Part shown: piece by piece, positions 25,071 through 33,443 of the stretch
Position numbering within the stretch: the first letter of the stretch is position 1
How the letters are laid out: each line of letters starts with the position of its first letter
Program-made: the position numbers and the translations under genes
The notes under the pieces: generated by a model
The model's input: the letters and a program-made list of their open reading frames with translations, nothing else
The model's database searches: none
Told to the model about the DNA's origin: nothing
From: Okibacterium sp. HSC-33S16
Lineage (GTDB): Bacteria; Actinomycetota; Actinomycetes; Actinomycetales; Microbacteriaceae
Assembly (NCBI RefSeq): GCF_024171565.1
Contig: NZ_JALJZZ010000005.1
Coordinates: 62,001 to 126,000 of the forward strand
Direction of reading: 5' to 3'
Length of the DNA: 64,000 nt

Positions 25071-26042
25071 CTACCCGTGACCGTACGACTCAGCCAGCCG
25101 CCGGAACCCTTCGTCGAGCGACACGGCCGGTGTCCACTCCAGGTCAGCCCGAGTGCGACGCTGGTCGAACCAGTGCGCCGTCGACAGCTGCTCGGCGAGG
25201 AACCGGGTCATCGGCGGCTCGTCGGCGCCCGGCTTGATGCGCCATGCCCGCTCGATCAGCGACCCGGCGCCGCGCGCGAGACCGGCCGGCACACTCCACG
25301 CCGGCGCCCGAACCCCCGCAGCCGCACAGATTCCGGCGAGCAACTCAGCCACCGGCCGCGGCTCCCCATTGGTCAGCACGTAGGAGTTGCCGTGCACGGC
25401 ATCCACGCGCTCGAGCGCCGCCGCGATGCCCGACGCCGCATTGTCGATGTAAATGGTGTCGATGAGCGCGGCACCGGAGTCGAGGAGCGGCAACCGACCC
25501 GCACCAGCCCGCTCGACCACGCGAGCCACGAGCTGCGTGTCACCGGGACCCCAGACGAGGTGCGGCCGAACCGCGACAACCCGGAAGCTGGGTGAGTCGG
25601 CCGCAAGCGCCAGCAACTCGGCCTCCGCCTTCGTGCGCGCGTAGTCGCCACGGGCGTGCACGGGATCAGCCGGCAACGCGTCGTCACCGACGATCGAGCT
25701 GCCCGAGTGCGCCACCGACGGCGACGACACGAACACGAACTTGCCCACCCCGGCCGCAGTTGCCGCAGCCAACAGCGCGCGAGTGCCGCCCACGTTGACG
25801 CGGTCAAAATCTGCGGGGTCCCCGGCAAGCGACACCTTCGCGGCCAGGTGAACGACCGCATCAACGTTCTGCACGGCGCGCGTGACAGCATCCGCTTCGG
25901 TGATCGATCCGAGCACGTCGGTGACGCCATCGACACCGGATGCGCGCCGCTGAAACGTCGTCACCTCGTGCCCGGTCGCCGCGATTTCTCGAGCGACCGC
26001 TCGCCCGAGCAGCCCGCTCGCACCGGTGACGAGCACTCTCAC
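25071..26042 (-). CDS. oleD: OleD: NADPH-dependent 2-alkyl-3-ketoacid reductase of olefin biosynthesis
   Basis: A 323-aa extended short-chain dehydrogenase. GASGLLG (7-13) binds the cofactor, and Ser106/107 with Tyr134-X3-Lys138 (DYARTKAEAE) form the catalytic set. The family is 3-beta-hydroxysteroid dehydrogenase-like, to which OleD belongs. Its start overlaps the end of oleBC by 4 bp (ATGA). OleD reduces the beta-keto acid made by OleA to the beta-hydroxy acid used by OleC. Position as third gene of oleA-oleBC-oleD makes the assignment firm. Confidence 0.9.
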   Translation of the reverse strand: MRVLVTGASGLLGRAVAREIAATGHEVTTFQRRASGVDGVTDVLGSITEADAVTRAVQNVDAVVHLAAKVSLAGDPADFDRVNVGGTRALLAAATAAGVGKFVFVSSPSVAHSGSSIVGDDALPADPVHARGDYARTKAEAELLALAADSPSFRVVAVRPHLVWGPGDTQLVARVVERAGAGRLPLLDSGAALIDTIYIDNAASGIAAALERVDAVHGNSYVLTNGEPRPVAELLAGICAAAGVRAPAWSVPAGLARGAGSLIERAWRIKPGADEPPMTRFLAEQLSTAHWFDQRRTRADLEWTPAVSLDEGFRRLAESYGHG

Positions 26043-28705
26043 GGCGTACGCATCCGTCCCCCGGACAGAATGTCACTGGCCCAGTCAGAGAGCATCGACC
26101 GATTGATTTTTGAATTGTGACGGATGTCTGTGGGCAACTTCGGCACCACCAGAACGGCCGCGATCGGAACGGTTACCACGCCACGAATGGCGTCGGCCAG
26201 CCCCGGCGTCGCGAGCGACACGCGGCGGGCAGGCGGCACGGTCTCGACGACGGCGACGACCTGGCGGGTGCCGTCGGGACCGACGCCGACAACGCCGGCG
26301 CGAGCGACTTCGTGCAACTGTTCGATGGCCTGCTCGGGACCGACCGGGGTGAGCACTCCGGTTGCCGTTGCGATGACGTGGGGCATGCGCCCCTCAACCC
26401 AGAGCCGACCGGCGGCGTCGAGGTGCCCGACGTCGCCGGTGCGGTGCCAGCGTTCGCCCGGCACTCCCCCGCGGCGGCTGGCCCGATGGGTGAGCCAGAG
26501 CCTGTCGTAGTGGTCTTCGACGTGTGGCGCCGAGACGACGATCTCGCCGGTGACATCGGGGGCCTCGGTGAGGTCTTCGGTGGCGCGGCCGGTGTCGTCA
26601 AGCGGCGCGATGCGCACGCGCGTGGTTCCGGTGGGCGAGCCGACGCAGACGCCGCCGGCCCCTGCCTCGCTCGCGGCCTCGCGAATGCCGTCCAGGGTGA
26701 TGTCGGTCATCAACAGCCCCTCGGTCATGCCGTAGGGCGTGTGCGCTGTCGCGTTCGGCATGAGCGCCGAGATCGCGCTGAGCAAACGCTCCGAGACGGG
26801 AGCGCCGGCGGAGAGGAAGCGCTCGACGCCAGCGAGGGCCAAGCGGTCGTCGTCGGTGAGTTCGCCCGCTGTCGCCACAACGTTCGCGACCGCTGCCGGG
26901 GAAAGGAACACGACGGTGGCGTCGACAGCGGCAACCGCGGCCGCAACCGCCGTCGCGGTGAGCGTCTTTGGCGAGGTCACGTCCATGTCGGGAGTGACCG
27001 AGCGGGCGCCGAGCGCCGGGCCAAGCAGCGCAAACGGGGCGAATCCAGCGACGAGGCCCGTGCCAACCCCGACGCCGTATTGGGCGGCCAGGGCATCGCG
27101 AACCGCACACAACTGCGCGTGGGTGTAGACGACACCCTTCGCGGGCCCGGTCGAGCCCGATGTGAAAAGGATCGCCGCGGTGTCGGATGCAGAGGGAGCC
27201 GCGGGCATCCGTTCGTCCGAACCGAGTGCGATGATCTCGGCGAGCGAGTGCGAGACGCCGAGAGCGCGACGCACCGCAGCGGGGTAGCCCGCTGTGGAGA
27301 TCTTCTGGCCGGGCCAGCCGAGGGCGCGCGCGGCGGAGAGCCCGGGCGCCGCACCAATGACGTGGTCGGGGCAGGCCCCGCGGACAGCTCGGGTCATGCC
27401 TTTCAGGCCGAGACCCGCGTCAACGACAACGACGATCGCGCCAATGCGAATGCACGCGTAGAGCACGGCGATGAGGTCCGCGCTCGGCGGAACGAGCAGC
27501 GACACCCGGTCGCCCTTCTTCACACCGACCGCGGCGAGCCCGGCGGTGATTTGCCGCACCCGGCGCGACATCAGTTTCCACGACACCACGCGTGGGGCGG
27601 TGCCGTTCGGCGTTACCATGTCGACCGCAACCGTCTCGTCGCTGTCGCGCATTTCGTCGAGGTAGTGCCAGAGCGGCGCCCGCTCGGTCTCGTCGGTCGG
27701 GGTACCCGAGACACTCTCTTCTGATGAGCGGATGCCATCGGCCAGCCAGGTCAGCACGGCACCGGCGTAGTCCACATCCTCGGCCACCAGATGACCCGCT
27801 CCCTCAAACCGGTGCACGTCGGCGTGCGGCAACCGGTCGATGAGGTCGTCGAGGTATCTGTCGCTGAAGATCGGGTCGCGGGGTCCCCAGAGCATGAGCG
27901 CCGGAACCGTGAGGTTCGCGACCCCGGTGGAAATTCGGGTCAGCTCGGCGAAGCTCTCGTGGCGCTCGTCGACGGGAATATCGGCCACGAACCCGCCGAT
28001 GCCTCCCCGTCGTGCCGCGTCGAGGTACGGCGCACGGTATCCGGCCTTGATCGCCTTCGGCAGAGGGGGGTGCGCGAGTGCCAGCGTGGTCTCGAGGAAC
28101 GCGGGTGTGGCGACCGTGGCGTTGCCGAGCAGCGCGGGCTTCAGCGCGAGCCGCAACGGAGCCGGAATTCGGTCGGACTCGGGCTGGTGCACGGCCGTAT
28201 TGAGCAGCATCACACCGGCGAGCAGCTCGGGGTGGTCGACGGCCCAACCGAGCGACACGACGCCGCCCCAGTCGTGCCCAAGGGTGAAGACCTGTCCGTC
28301 CAGTTCGAGGGTGTCGGTGAGTGCGCCGAGGTCGCGCACCCGCTGCTCGAGCGGGCGGCGCACGCCGGTGCGTTCGGAAAATCCCATCTCCAACTGGTCA
28401 ACAGCAATCACGCGCCAGGCCTCGCCGCCGTTCGCGGCAGCATCCGTCGCCTGGGACACGAGTTTGCGCCAGAGGTAGGACCAGGTCGGGTTGCCGTGGA
28501 CACAGAGAATGGTGCCGACGGGCGTCACACCGAGGTCGGCGAGCCGACCGGCGTTGTCGAGCAGGTGCCACTCGACCGCGTCTGCAGCGGACTCCCCCGG
28601 CACCGACACGATGCGGGAGAAGACCGGATCCAGTCCGTCGAGGTCATGCGGAGGAAGGATCGCGGGCGAGCGAAGCTCGGCGGCGCGGGGCAGCCGGAGA
28701 CTCAC
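26039..28705 (-). CDS. oleBC: OleBC fusion: beta-lactone decarboxylase plus beta-lactone synthetase
   Basis: An 888-aa fusion. Residues about 1-325 are the OleB alpha/beta hydrolase of haloalkane-dehalogenase type: HGNPTWSYLWR (70-80), nucleophile Asp145 in GHDWGG, acid Asp277 in GPRDPIF and His305 in GAGHLV. Residues about 340-888 are the OleC adenylate-forming enzyme with the P-loop LFTSGSTGPAKG (513-524). OleC closes a beta-hydroxy acid to a beta-lactone, and OleB removes CO2 to give the cis-olefin. Such fusions are known from other actinobacteria. It overlaps both neighbours by 4 bp. Confidence 0.93.
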   Translation of the reverse strand: MSLRLPRAAELRSPAILPPHDLDGLDPVFSRIVSVPGESAADAVEWHLLDNAGRLADLGVTPVGTILCVHGNPTWSYLWRKLVSQATDAAANGGEAWRVIAVDQLEMGFSERTGVRRPLEQRVRDLGALTDTLELDGQVFTLGHDWGGVVSLGWAVDHPELLAGVMLLNTAVHQPESDRIPAPLRLALKPALLGNATVATPAFLETTLALAHPPLPKAIKAGYRAPYLDAARRGGIGGFVADIPVDERHESFAELTRISTGVANLTVPALMLWGPRDPIFSDRYLDDLIDRLPHADVHRFEGAGHLVAEDVDYAGAVLTWLADGIRSSEESVSGTPTDETERAPLWHYLDEMRDSDETVAVDMVTPNGTAPRVVSWKLMSRRVRQITAGLAAVGVKKGDRVSLLVPPSADLIAVLYACIRIGAIVVVVDAGLGLKGMTRAVRGACPDHVIGAAPGLSAARALGWPGQKISTAGYPAAVRRALGVSHSLAEIIALGSDERMPAAPSASDTAAILFTSGSTGPAKGVVYTHAQLCAVRDALAAQYGVGVGTGLVAGFAPFALLGPALGARSVTPDMDVTSPKTLTATAVAAAVAAVDATVVFLSPAAVANVVATAGELTDDDRLALAGVERFLSAGAPVSERLLSAISALMPNATAHTPYGMTEGLLMTDITLDGIREAASEAGAGGVCVGSPTGTTRVRIAPLDDTGRATEDLTEAPDVTGEIVVSAPHVEDHYDRLWLTHRASRRGGVPGERWHRTGDVGHLDAAGRLWVEGRMPHVIATATGVLTPVGPEQAIEQLHEVARAGVVGVGPDGTRQVVAVVETVPPARRVSLATPGLADAIRGVVTVPIAAVLVVPKLPTDIRHNSKINRSMLSDWASDILSGGRMRTP

Positions 28706-29724
28706 CAGGCGATCTCCATCATCGCGGTGTTGAGGCCCGAGCCAACGCCCATGAGCAGCACCCGGTCACCGCCCTTGAGGCTTTCCGCCTGCGAGGCGAG
28801 CGTGATGGGGATCGACGCCGGTCCGACGTTGCCGAGCTTCGGGTAGGTCAGTGGAACGCGAGTGCGGTCGATGCCGATTGCCTTGATGATGGCATTGGTG
28901 TGCACGTCAGATACCTGGTGCATGACGTAGCGGTCCATCGACGACCAGTTCCAGTCGTGTTTCGCGTCTTTCCAGGCACTGGTGACAAGCTGCATTCCCC
29001 CCTTGAGCAGGGCTTTGGCGTCGGTGAACATGCCGTCGACACTGCCGACGCAGAGTTCATTGAACTGGGTGGCCGCGCGCGTGACGCCTCCGAGGATGCG
29101 GTGCCCGTCCGGGTTTGCATCAGCGCGCCCGAGCACCGCGGCAGCGGCACCGGAGCCGAGGGTGAGACTGGCGAATTCGCTCATGAACTCCTTACGCCCA
29201 ATGTCGGGGCGACCGAGTCGTTCAATCGTGTTGTCCTGGATCTCGTCGGCGTCTTCACCGTCGATGATCACCGCGTACTCGATCTGGCCGGCGTCGATGA
29301 GCTGTGACGCCAGGGTCATTCCGTTGACGAAGCCGAGGCACGCATTGGCGATGTCAAAGTTGATGGCCGATGACGGTAGGCCGAGGCCGTCGTGCATCTT
29401 TACGGCAACCGACGGCTCCAGGTGTTTGCGGGTGACCGAGGTGTTGATGAGCATCCCCACCTTGTCAGGGGTGATCCCCGCGGATGCCATGGCGCGCTTG
29501 CCCGCATCGATGGCCGCACTGTAGAAGGTTTGGCCCGGTTCCCAGTTGCGACGTTCGTGAACACCAGCGACACGCTGGAGCAGACGCTGAGGGAGCTTGA
29601 GTCGTTTGAGCACGGGCTTCAGACGGGCATCGATCTCGTCTGAGGTGGTGACTCGGGATGCCAGGGTCGACGTGACGGACAGCAACGAAACGTTGCGATG
29701 CGTGGTCGTTGCATTGCCGGTCAA
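28702..29724 (-). CDS. oleA: OleA: thiolase-family acyl-CoA condensing enzyme
   Basis: A 340-aa thiolase/KAS III-like enzyme joining two fatty acyl-CoAs head to head to a beta-keto acid. Active-site Cys129 is in NACLGF, Glu103 in KHLEPSVAV matches the OleA-specific glutamate that reaches the partner subunit, and the later His (VMHQVSDVH) and Asn (GNVGPAS) complete the triad. I chose the TTG at 29722-29724 because AAGGAG lies 6 nt upstream and known OleA proteins start near GNA; an ATG 14 codons upstream lacks a ribosome site. First gene of oleA-oleBC-oleD, which should give long-chain internal alkenes. Confidence 0.92.
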   Translation of the reverse strand: MTGNATTTHRNVSLLSVTSTLASRVTTSDEIDARLKPVLKRLKLPQRLLQRVAGVHERRNWEPGQTFYSAAIDAGKRAMASAGITPDKVGMLINTSVTRKHLEPSVAVKMHDGLGLPSSAINFDIANACLGFVNGMTLASQLIDAGQIEYAVIIDGEDADEIQDNTIERLGRPDIGRKEFMSEFASLTLGSGAAAAVLGRADANPDGHRILGGVTRAATQFNELCVGSVDGMFTDAKALLKGGMQLVTSAWKDAKHDWNWSSMDRYVMHQVSDVHTNAIIKAIGIDRTRVPLTYPKLGNVGPASIPITLASQAESLKGGDRVLLMGVGSGLNTAMMEIAW

Positions 29725-29847
29725 AAAGAACTCCTTCTCGCCCTCGGGGCTGCGCCGAGTACCCATCGATTTTACGGTGCCGCTGGCTGAACGTTTACCG
29801 GGGTTGCGCTCCGCACGATGAGGTGCATCGACCGAAGATCACGCCCG

Positions 29848-29886
29848 AGAAAAGGAAAAGCCCCAAGGTGGCGAGACCTTGGGGCT
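29848..29886 (-). terminator. Terminator of the tRNA-Thr/tRNA-Met transcript
   Basis: AGCCCCAAGGT (29859-29869) pairs perfectly with ACCTTGGGGCT (29876-29886) around a 6-nt loop. On the minus strand the stem is followed by CTTTTCCTTTT. It lies 31 bp after the tRNA-Met gene. Confidence 0.85.
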
Positions 29887-29917
29887 GCGTGGGAACAGGC
29901 TTGAGGGCCTCTCCCCG

Positions 29918-29991
29918 TAGCAGGAGCGGGATTCGAACCCGCGACCTCACGATTATGAGTCGTGCGCTCTCACCAACTGAGCTACCCTGCC
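29918..29991 (-). tRNA. tRNA-Met (CAT)
   Basis: A 74-nt cloverleaf read on the minus strand. Acceptor GGCAGGG pairs with TCCTGCT (two G-T pairs), D-arm GCTCAGTTGGTGAGAGC, anticodon stem CACGA/TCGTG with loop CTCATAA (anticodon CAT at 29955-29957), T-arm GCGGGTTCGAATCCCGC. The acceptor and D-loop are those of elongator Met rather than initiator. The CCA tail is not encoded. An Ile2-type CAT tRNA cannot be excluded by eye. Confidence 0.93.
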
Positions 29992-30024
29992 GCGATACTT
30001 CGCCGGCTCGCCGAGAAAGTAACG

Positions 30025-30096
<72 letters not shown>

Positions 30097-30122
30097 GTGG
30101 CCATACGAATTGGCACCAGTAG

Positions 30123-30152
30123 AGACTACCATCCCGCAAGGGGTGCTTTGAA
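30123..30152 (-). promoter_or_regulatory. Candidate promoter of the tRNA pair
   Basis: On the minus strand TTCAAA (30147-30152), an 18-bp spacer and TAGTCT (30123-30128), 26 bp before the tRNA-Thr 5' end. Both boxes are near the actinobacterial consensus. Confidence 0.4.
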
Positions 30153-30204
30153 CCATACCCGCGCTCTGCGACCCCAACGTAGCATGGAGGGCGGGGAAGG
30201 ACCC

Positions 30205-31476
30205 ATGACCGAGACCACGCGTAGAGAATCGACCGACCTGATCCTGTCAGGCCGGTACCGGTTGTTGTCGATCGTCGGAACAGGCGGAATGGCTTCGGTC
30301 TATCGCGCTCGCGACGAATCTCTGAATCGTGACGTGGCCGTCAAGCTGTTCTCCGTGGCATCCGCTTCGCCGTCTGATTTTCGTCGGGCGCAGAGTGAAA
30401 TTTCACTTCTCGCGAGCCTCACCCACCCGGGCCTGGTCATGCTCCTTGACGCCGGCACCGACGAGACCGACCCACTGAACCCGCGGTCCTACCTCGTGAT
30501 GGAGCTGGTTCGCGGATCGGATCTTCGGGTGGCGCTCACCGCCGGTCAACTGAGCTCGGACGACACCCGGCACATCGGCGCCGACCTCGCCGACGCCCTG
30601 CACTACATTCACGAACGCGGAGTCGTGCACCGCGACGTCAAGCCCGCGAACATTCTGCTGGCGCACGAGGCCGGCACAGACACCCGGCCGCACCCCAAGC
30701 TCAGCGACTTCGGCATCGCGCGGCTGACCGACGGCACGCGGCTCACCGCCACGCACTTCACCGTTGGATCAGCCGGCTATCTGAGCCCTGAGCAGGCCCG
30801 CGGCGACGATGTCGGGCCGGCGAGCGACGTCTACTCGCTGGGTCTGGTGCTGCTCGAGTGCCTCACGGGGCGTCGCGTTTTCGGTGGCCCTGGGCAGGAA
30901 GCGGCTCTCGCTCCGCTCACGCGTGATCCCGAGATTCCTGCCGACATCGACCCGATTCTCAGCGAGACACTGGCCGCCATGACCGCGCGCGTTCCAGCCA
31001 ATCGCCCGAGTGCCCACGAGGTGGCGCTGGCGCTGCGCGGCCTGCGCCGGCTGAACGACTTTCGGGCCAGCAGCGACCCCGAGAACGACTCGACCGCAGC
31101 CCTGGCCGTCGATACTGACGGCGGTGGGTCAACCGTAGCCATCGAGGTAACACGTGCTGATGACACCGCGGCCACCCGGCTCCTGCCCGCGGCTGAGTCG
31201 CTGAGCACCGCGTCGACCGCGCTGCTCGAGCCGGTGGATGTCGATCATTCAGCAACGGATGCCACTCCGTCACCGTCCCGCACGCCGCGCCGTCGCCGCC
31301 GGAGCCGGGTCACGGCGAGCATTGTGACTGCGGCGCTGGCCGTCGTGGTTGCGATTGTTGTGGCCGTTGTCGTCGCGGTGAGCACACCGGACGAGGTGAG
31401 CCCGGTCGAGTATCCCGCCGTACCGGGAACCATCGGCGAACACTTGACCGAGCTTCAGGACAGCGTGACACCATGA
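30205..31476 (+). CDS. Membrane-anchored Ser/Thr protein kinase
   Basis: A 423-aa Hanks-type kinase. Gly-rich loop VGTGGMAS (24-31), ATP Lys47 (VAVKLF), catalytic loop HRDVKPAN (142-149, Asp144), DFG at 168-170 and the activation-segment region TVGSAGYLSPEQARG. A Ser/Thr/Asp-rich linker (about 300-360), an Arg-rich stop (RRRRRSR) and one membrane helix (about 366-392) follow, leaving a 31-aa tail outside the cell. There are no PASTA repeats, so it is not PknB. The ATG at 30205 follows GGGGAAGG. Its stop overlaps the start of a lipoprotein gene (ATGA), so the short tail may work with that protein. Confidence 0.9.
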   Translation: MTETTRRESTDLILSGRYRLLSIVGTGGMASVYRARDESLNRDVAVKLFSVASASPSDFRRAQSEISLLASLTHPGLVMLLDAGTDETDPLNPRSYLVMELVRGSDLRVALTAGQLSSDDTRHIGADLADALHYIHERGVVHRDVKPANILLAHEAGTDTRPHPKLSDFGIARLTDGTRLTATHFTVGSAGYLSPEQARGDDVGPASDVYSLGLVLLECLTGRRVFGGPGQEAALAPLTRDPEIPADIDPILSETLAAMTARVPANRPSAHEVALALRGLRRLNDFRASSDPENDSTAALAVDTDGGGSTVAIEVTRADDTAATRLLPAAESLSTASTALLEPVDVDHSATDATPSPSRTPRRRRRSRVTASIVTAALAVVVAIVVAVVVAVSTPDEVSPVEYPAVPGTIGEHLTELQDSVTP

Positions 31477-32021
31477 CGCCCCAACGATCAGGCGCATTCA
31501 GCCGCCGATTCCTCCCGCTCGCCCTCGCCGGGCTCGTGGCGTCGAGCGCGCTGACCGGGTGCCAGGCGGCCCCATCGGACTATGACGCGGAGACGGCCAC
31601 GGCGTTCCAGACGACGGTGTTGTCCGTCACGCAGGCGGTTGCCGACGGCGACCTCCAGGTTGCGCGCGACACCCTCGTTGCCTTCGACGCTGACCTCGAT
31701 AAGGCCGCGGCCGACGGGACCGTGTCGTTCGCTCGGCACCAGCGCATCGACGTGGCGCTGGCAGCCGTACTGGCCGATGTCGATGCGGCCATTGCGGCCC
31801 AGGCACCCGCGCCCGAGCCCGAACCTGAAGCGACGCCCGAGGCCACCCCCGAGCCCGTGGCACCCACGGCGCCGGTCACCAACGACCCCGTCACCCCCGA
31901 CAACACAGGGCCAGGGAACAACAACGGCAACAACGGCAATAACGGCAATAACGGCAATAACGGCAACGGAAGCAAGGACAAGGCGCCAAAGAAGGATAAG
32001 GAACCAAAGAAGGACAAGTAG
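31473..32021 (+). CDS. Lipoprotein with Asn/Gly and Lys/Asp repeats, kinase partner
   Basis: A 182-aa secreted lipoprotein: signal peptide RRFLPLALAGLVASSALTGC with lipobox LTGC and Cys30 as the lipidated residue. A helical domain spans about 35-110. A Pro/Glu/Thr-rich linker (PEPEPEATPEATPEP) follows, then an Asn-Asn-Gly repeat (about 149-163) and a Lys/Asp-rich end with KDKAPKKDKEPKKDK. The NNG tract is made of 9-bp DNA repeats (AACGGCAAT). Coupled by a 4-bp overlap to the kinase gene. Similar proteins are loosely called mucin-associated surface proteins; the real function is unknown. Confidence 0.82.
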   Translation: MTPQRSGAFSRRFLPLALAGLVASSALTGCQAAPSDYDAETATAFQTTVLSVTQAVADGDLQVARDTLVAFDADLDKAAADGTVSFARHQRIDVALAAVLADVDAAIAAQAPAPEPEPEATPEATPEPVAPTAPVTNDPVTPDNTGPGNNNGNNGNNGNNGNNGNGSKDKAPKKDKEPKKDK

Positions 32022-32027
32022 GCCCTC

Positions 32028-33287
32028 TTACTCGGCGGGGGCGACACTCTTCTCTCGAGCCGACAGCACAGCACCCGTCCGTGCCGACGGGGCAACGCCA
32101 TTGACGACATAGTCACCGACCGCCTGCTGCCGATAGATCGCCGGGTTGTGCGACGCCACAGTTCGGGCATTGCGCCACAGCCGATCAAGACGTCGTGACT
32201 CAGCAGTCGCCGACGCTCCGCCAACTTCGAAGATCCGACTGGCTAGCCGAAGTACGAGGTCGATCACGGTGGCCTGCACACCGTAGACGTGGGCTTCCGC
32301 ACGAGCAAAGTCCGCATCGGTCACCTGCCCTGCCAGCTGACGCGTGCTCGCCCCGTCGACGGTAGCCGCTGCCGCCAGCACGCTGGCCTTCACCGTTTCG
32401 GCGGCACCATATGTCTCACCAATGATTTGCAGGGCGACGGGGTCTTCGGTCGGCGCGATGGTGAGGTTGAACAGGTTGCGCGTGCGTCCCTGGACAAACG
32501 TGGTGATTTCGGCGAGCGCCGCCTGGGCGATGCCCGCGAGCGTGGCCAAGTGTACGAGTTGGTACACGGCATGCAGGATGGTTCGCCCAGCGTCCTCCGC
32601 GCGCTGCGGGTGAACGAACCGCGCGTCGACCTCGACATCGACGAATTCAGTGGTCCCGGATCCGGTGAGCCTCTGCCCGAATCCGTCCCAGTCGTCGAGC
32701 ACCGTCACGCCGGGCGCCCGAGTACTCACCTGCACGACTGCCCGCACAGGCTCCGGTTCGTCGGCATTGTCGAGCGCCGCGCTCACCAGGATCCAGTCCG
32801 CGTACAGCGACCCGGTCGTGTAGTACTTCGTCCCACTCAGCCGCCAGCCATCGTCGGTTTTACGCACCGTCGTGGAGAGATTGCCGAAGGTACCGGTCCT
32901 CTCACTTTCGGCATTGCCCACGAGGGCGCCATCGACGAGGCGTTCAAACCAGATGCGGCGATACTCCGGATCCGGATGAGCGAGCACATATTCGGTGAAG
33001 CCGATGTGGCCACGCAGAGCCTGCGGCAGGTTGGAGTCCGCAGCGCCGAGCTCAATGAGCAGGGCGGCGAGCTCAGCGATGGAGACTCCGAAGCCGCCGA
33101 ACTCGGTTGGCACGCGCAGGCGGCCAAAGCCGGATTCCCGAAGCTCTTCGATCTCCTGAATGGGTAGAGAACGCTCACTCTCCCGCTCGATTGCCCCGGA
33201 TCGAATTCGGTCAAAAACGGGCTGAAATCGGTCGATTAGCGCGTCGAACCGCTCTGATCCCGTGGTGAAGTATCTTTCATCAGTCAT
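32028..33287 (-). CDS. Acyl-CoA-dehydrogenase-fold flavin monooxygenase (DszC/SfnC type)
   Basis: A 419-aa flavoprotein of the acyl-CoA dehydrogenase fold. It contains FGRLRVPTEFGGFGVS, NAESERTGTFGNLSTTV and GTKYYTTGSLYADWILVSA, the pattern of DszC/SfnC enzymes that use reduced flavin and oxygen to attack organosulfur compounds rather than acyl-CoA. The acyl-CoA dehydrogenase catalytic Glu region is not apparent. The ATG at 33285-33287 follows AAAGGAG at 7 nt. It is divergent from an ABC transporter operon that ends with a DszA/NtaA-type monooxygenase; together they look like a sulfur-scavenging locus. No flavin reductase gene is adjacent. Confidence 0.8.
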   Translation of the reverse strand: MTDERYFTTGSERFDALIDRFQPVFDRIRSGAIERESERSLPIQEIEELRESGFGRLRVPTEFGGFGVSIAELAALLIELGAADSNLPQALRGHIGFTEYVLAHPDPEYRRIWFERLVDGALVGNAESERTGTFGNLSTTVRKTDDGWRLSGTKYYTTGSLYADWILVSAALDNADEPEPVRAVVQVSTRAPGVTVLDDWDGFGQRLTGSGTTEFVDVEVDARFVHPQRAEDAGRTILHAVYQLVHLATLAGIAQAALAEITTFVQGRTRNLFNLTIAPTEDPVALQIIGETYGAAETVKASVLAAAATVDGASTRQLAGQVTDADFARAEAHVYGVQATVIDLVLRLASRIFEVGGASATAESRRLDRLWRNARTVASHNPAIYRQQAVGDYVVNGVAPSARTGAVLSAREKSVAPAE

Positions 33288-33443
33288 CCGTGTTCTCCTT
33301 TGCACCCGCACTTCCGGCGGCTGTCTCCCTATTCAAATGAAGATGCTGCACAACCGGACGTTTATTTCCTTCTGTGTCAGGAGCCATGGTGCGTCAGGCG
33401 ACACCGCCCATAAGCTCCCATCAATCCCCCGGCAGAGAAAGGC

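Noticed and set aside
26117-27724. Long open frame opposite oleBC (about 535 codons)
   Set aside because: High-GC antisense shadow of a gene with clear catalytic motifs; rich in Arg, Gly and Asp without any domain pattern.
33288-33443. SAM riboswitch or other sulfur-responsive RNA in the divergent gap
   Set aside because: No recognisable conserved core or long paired stem; only ordinary promoter-like and ribosome-site sequence.
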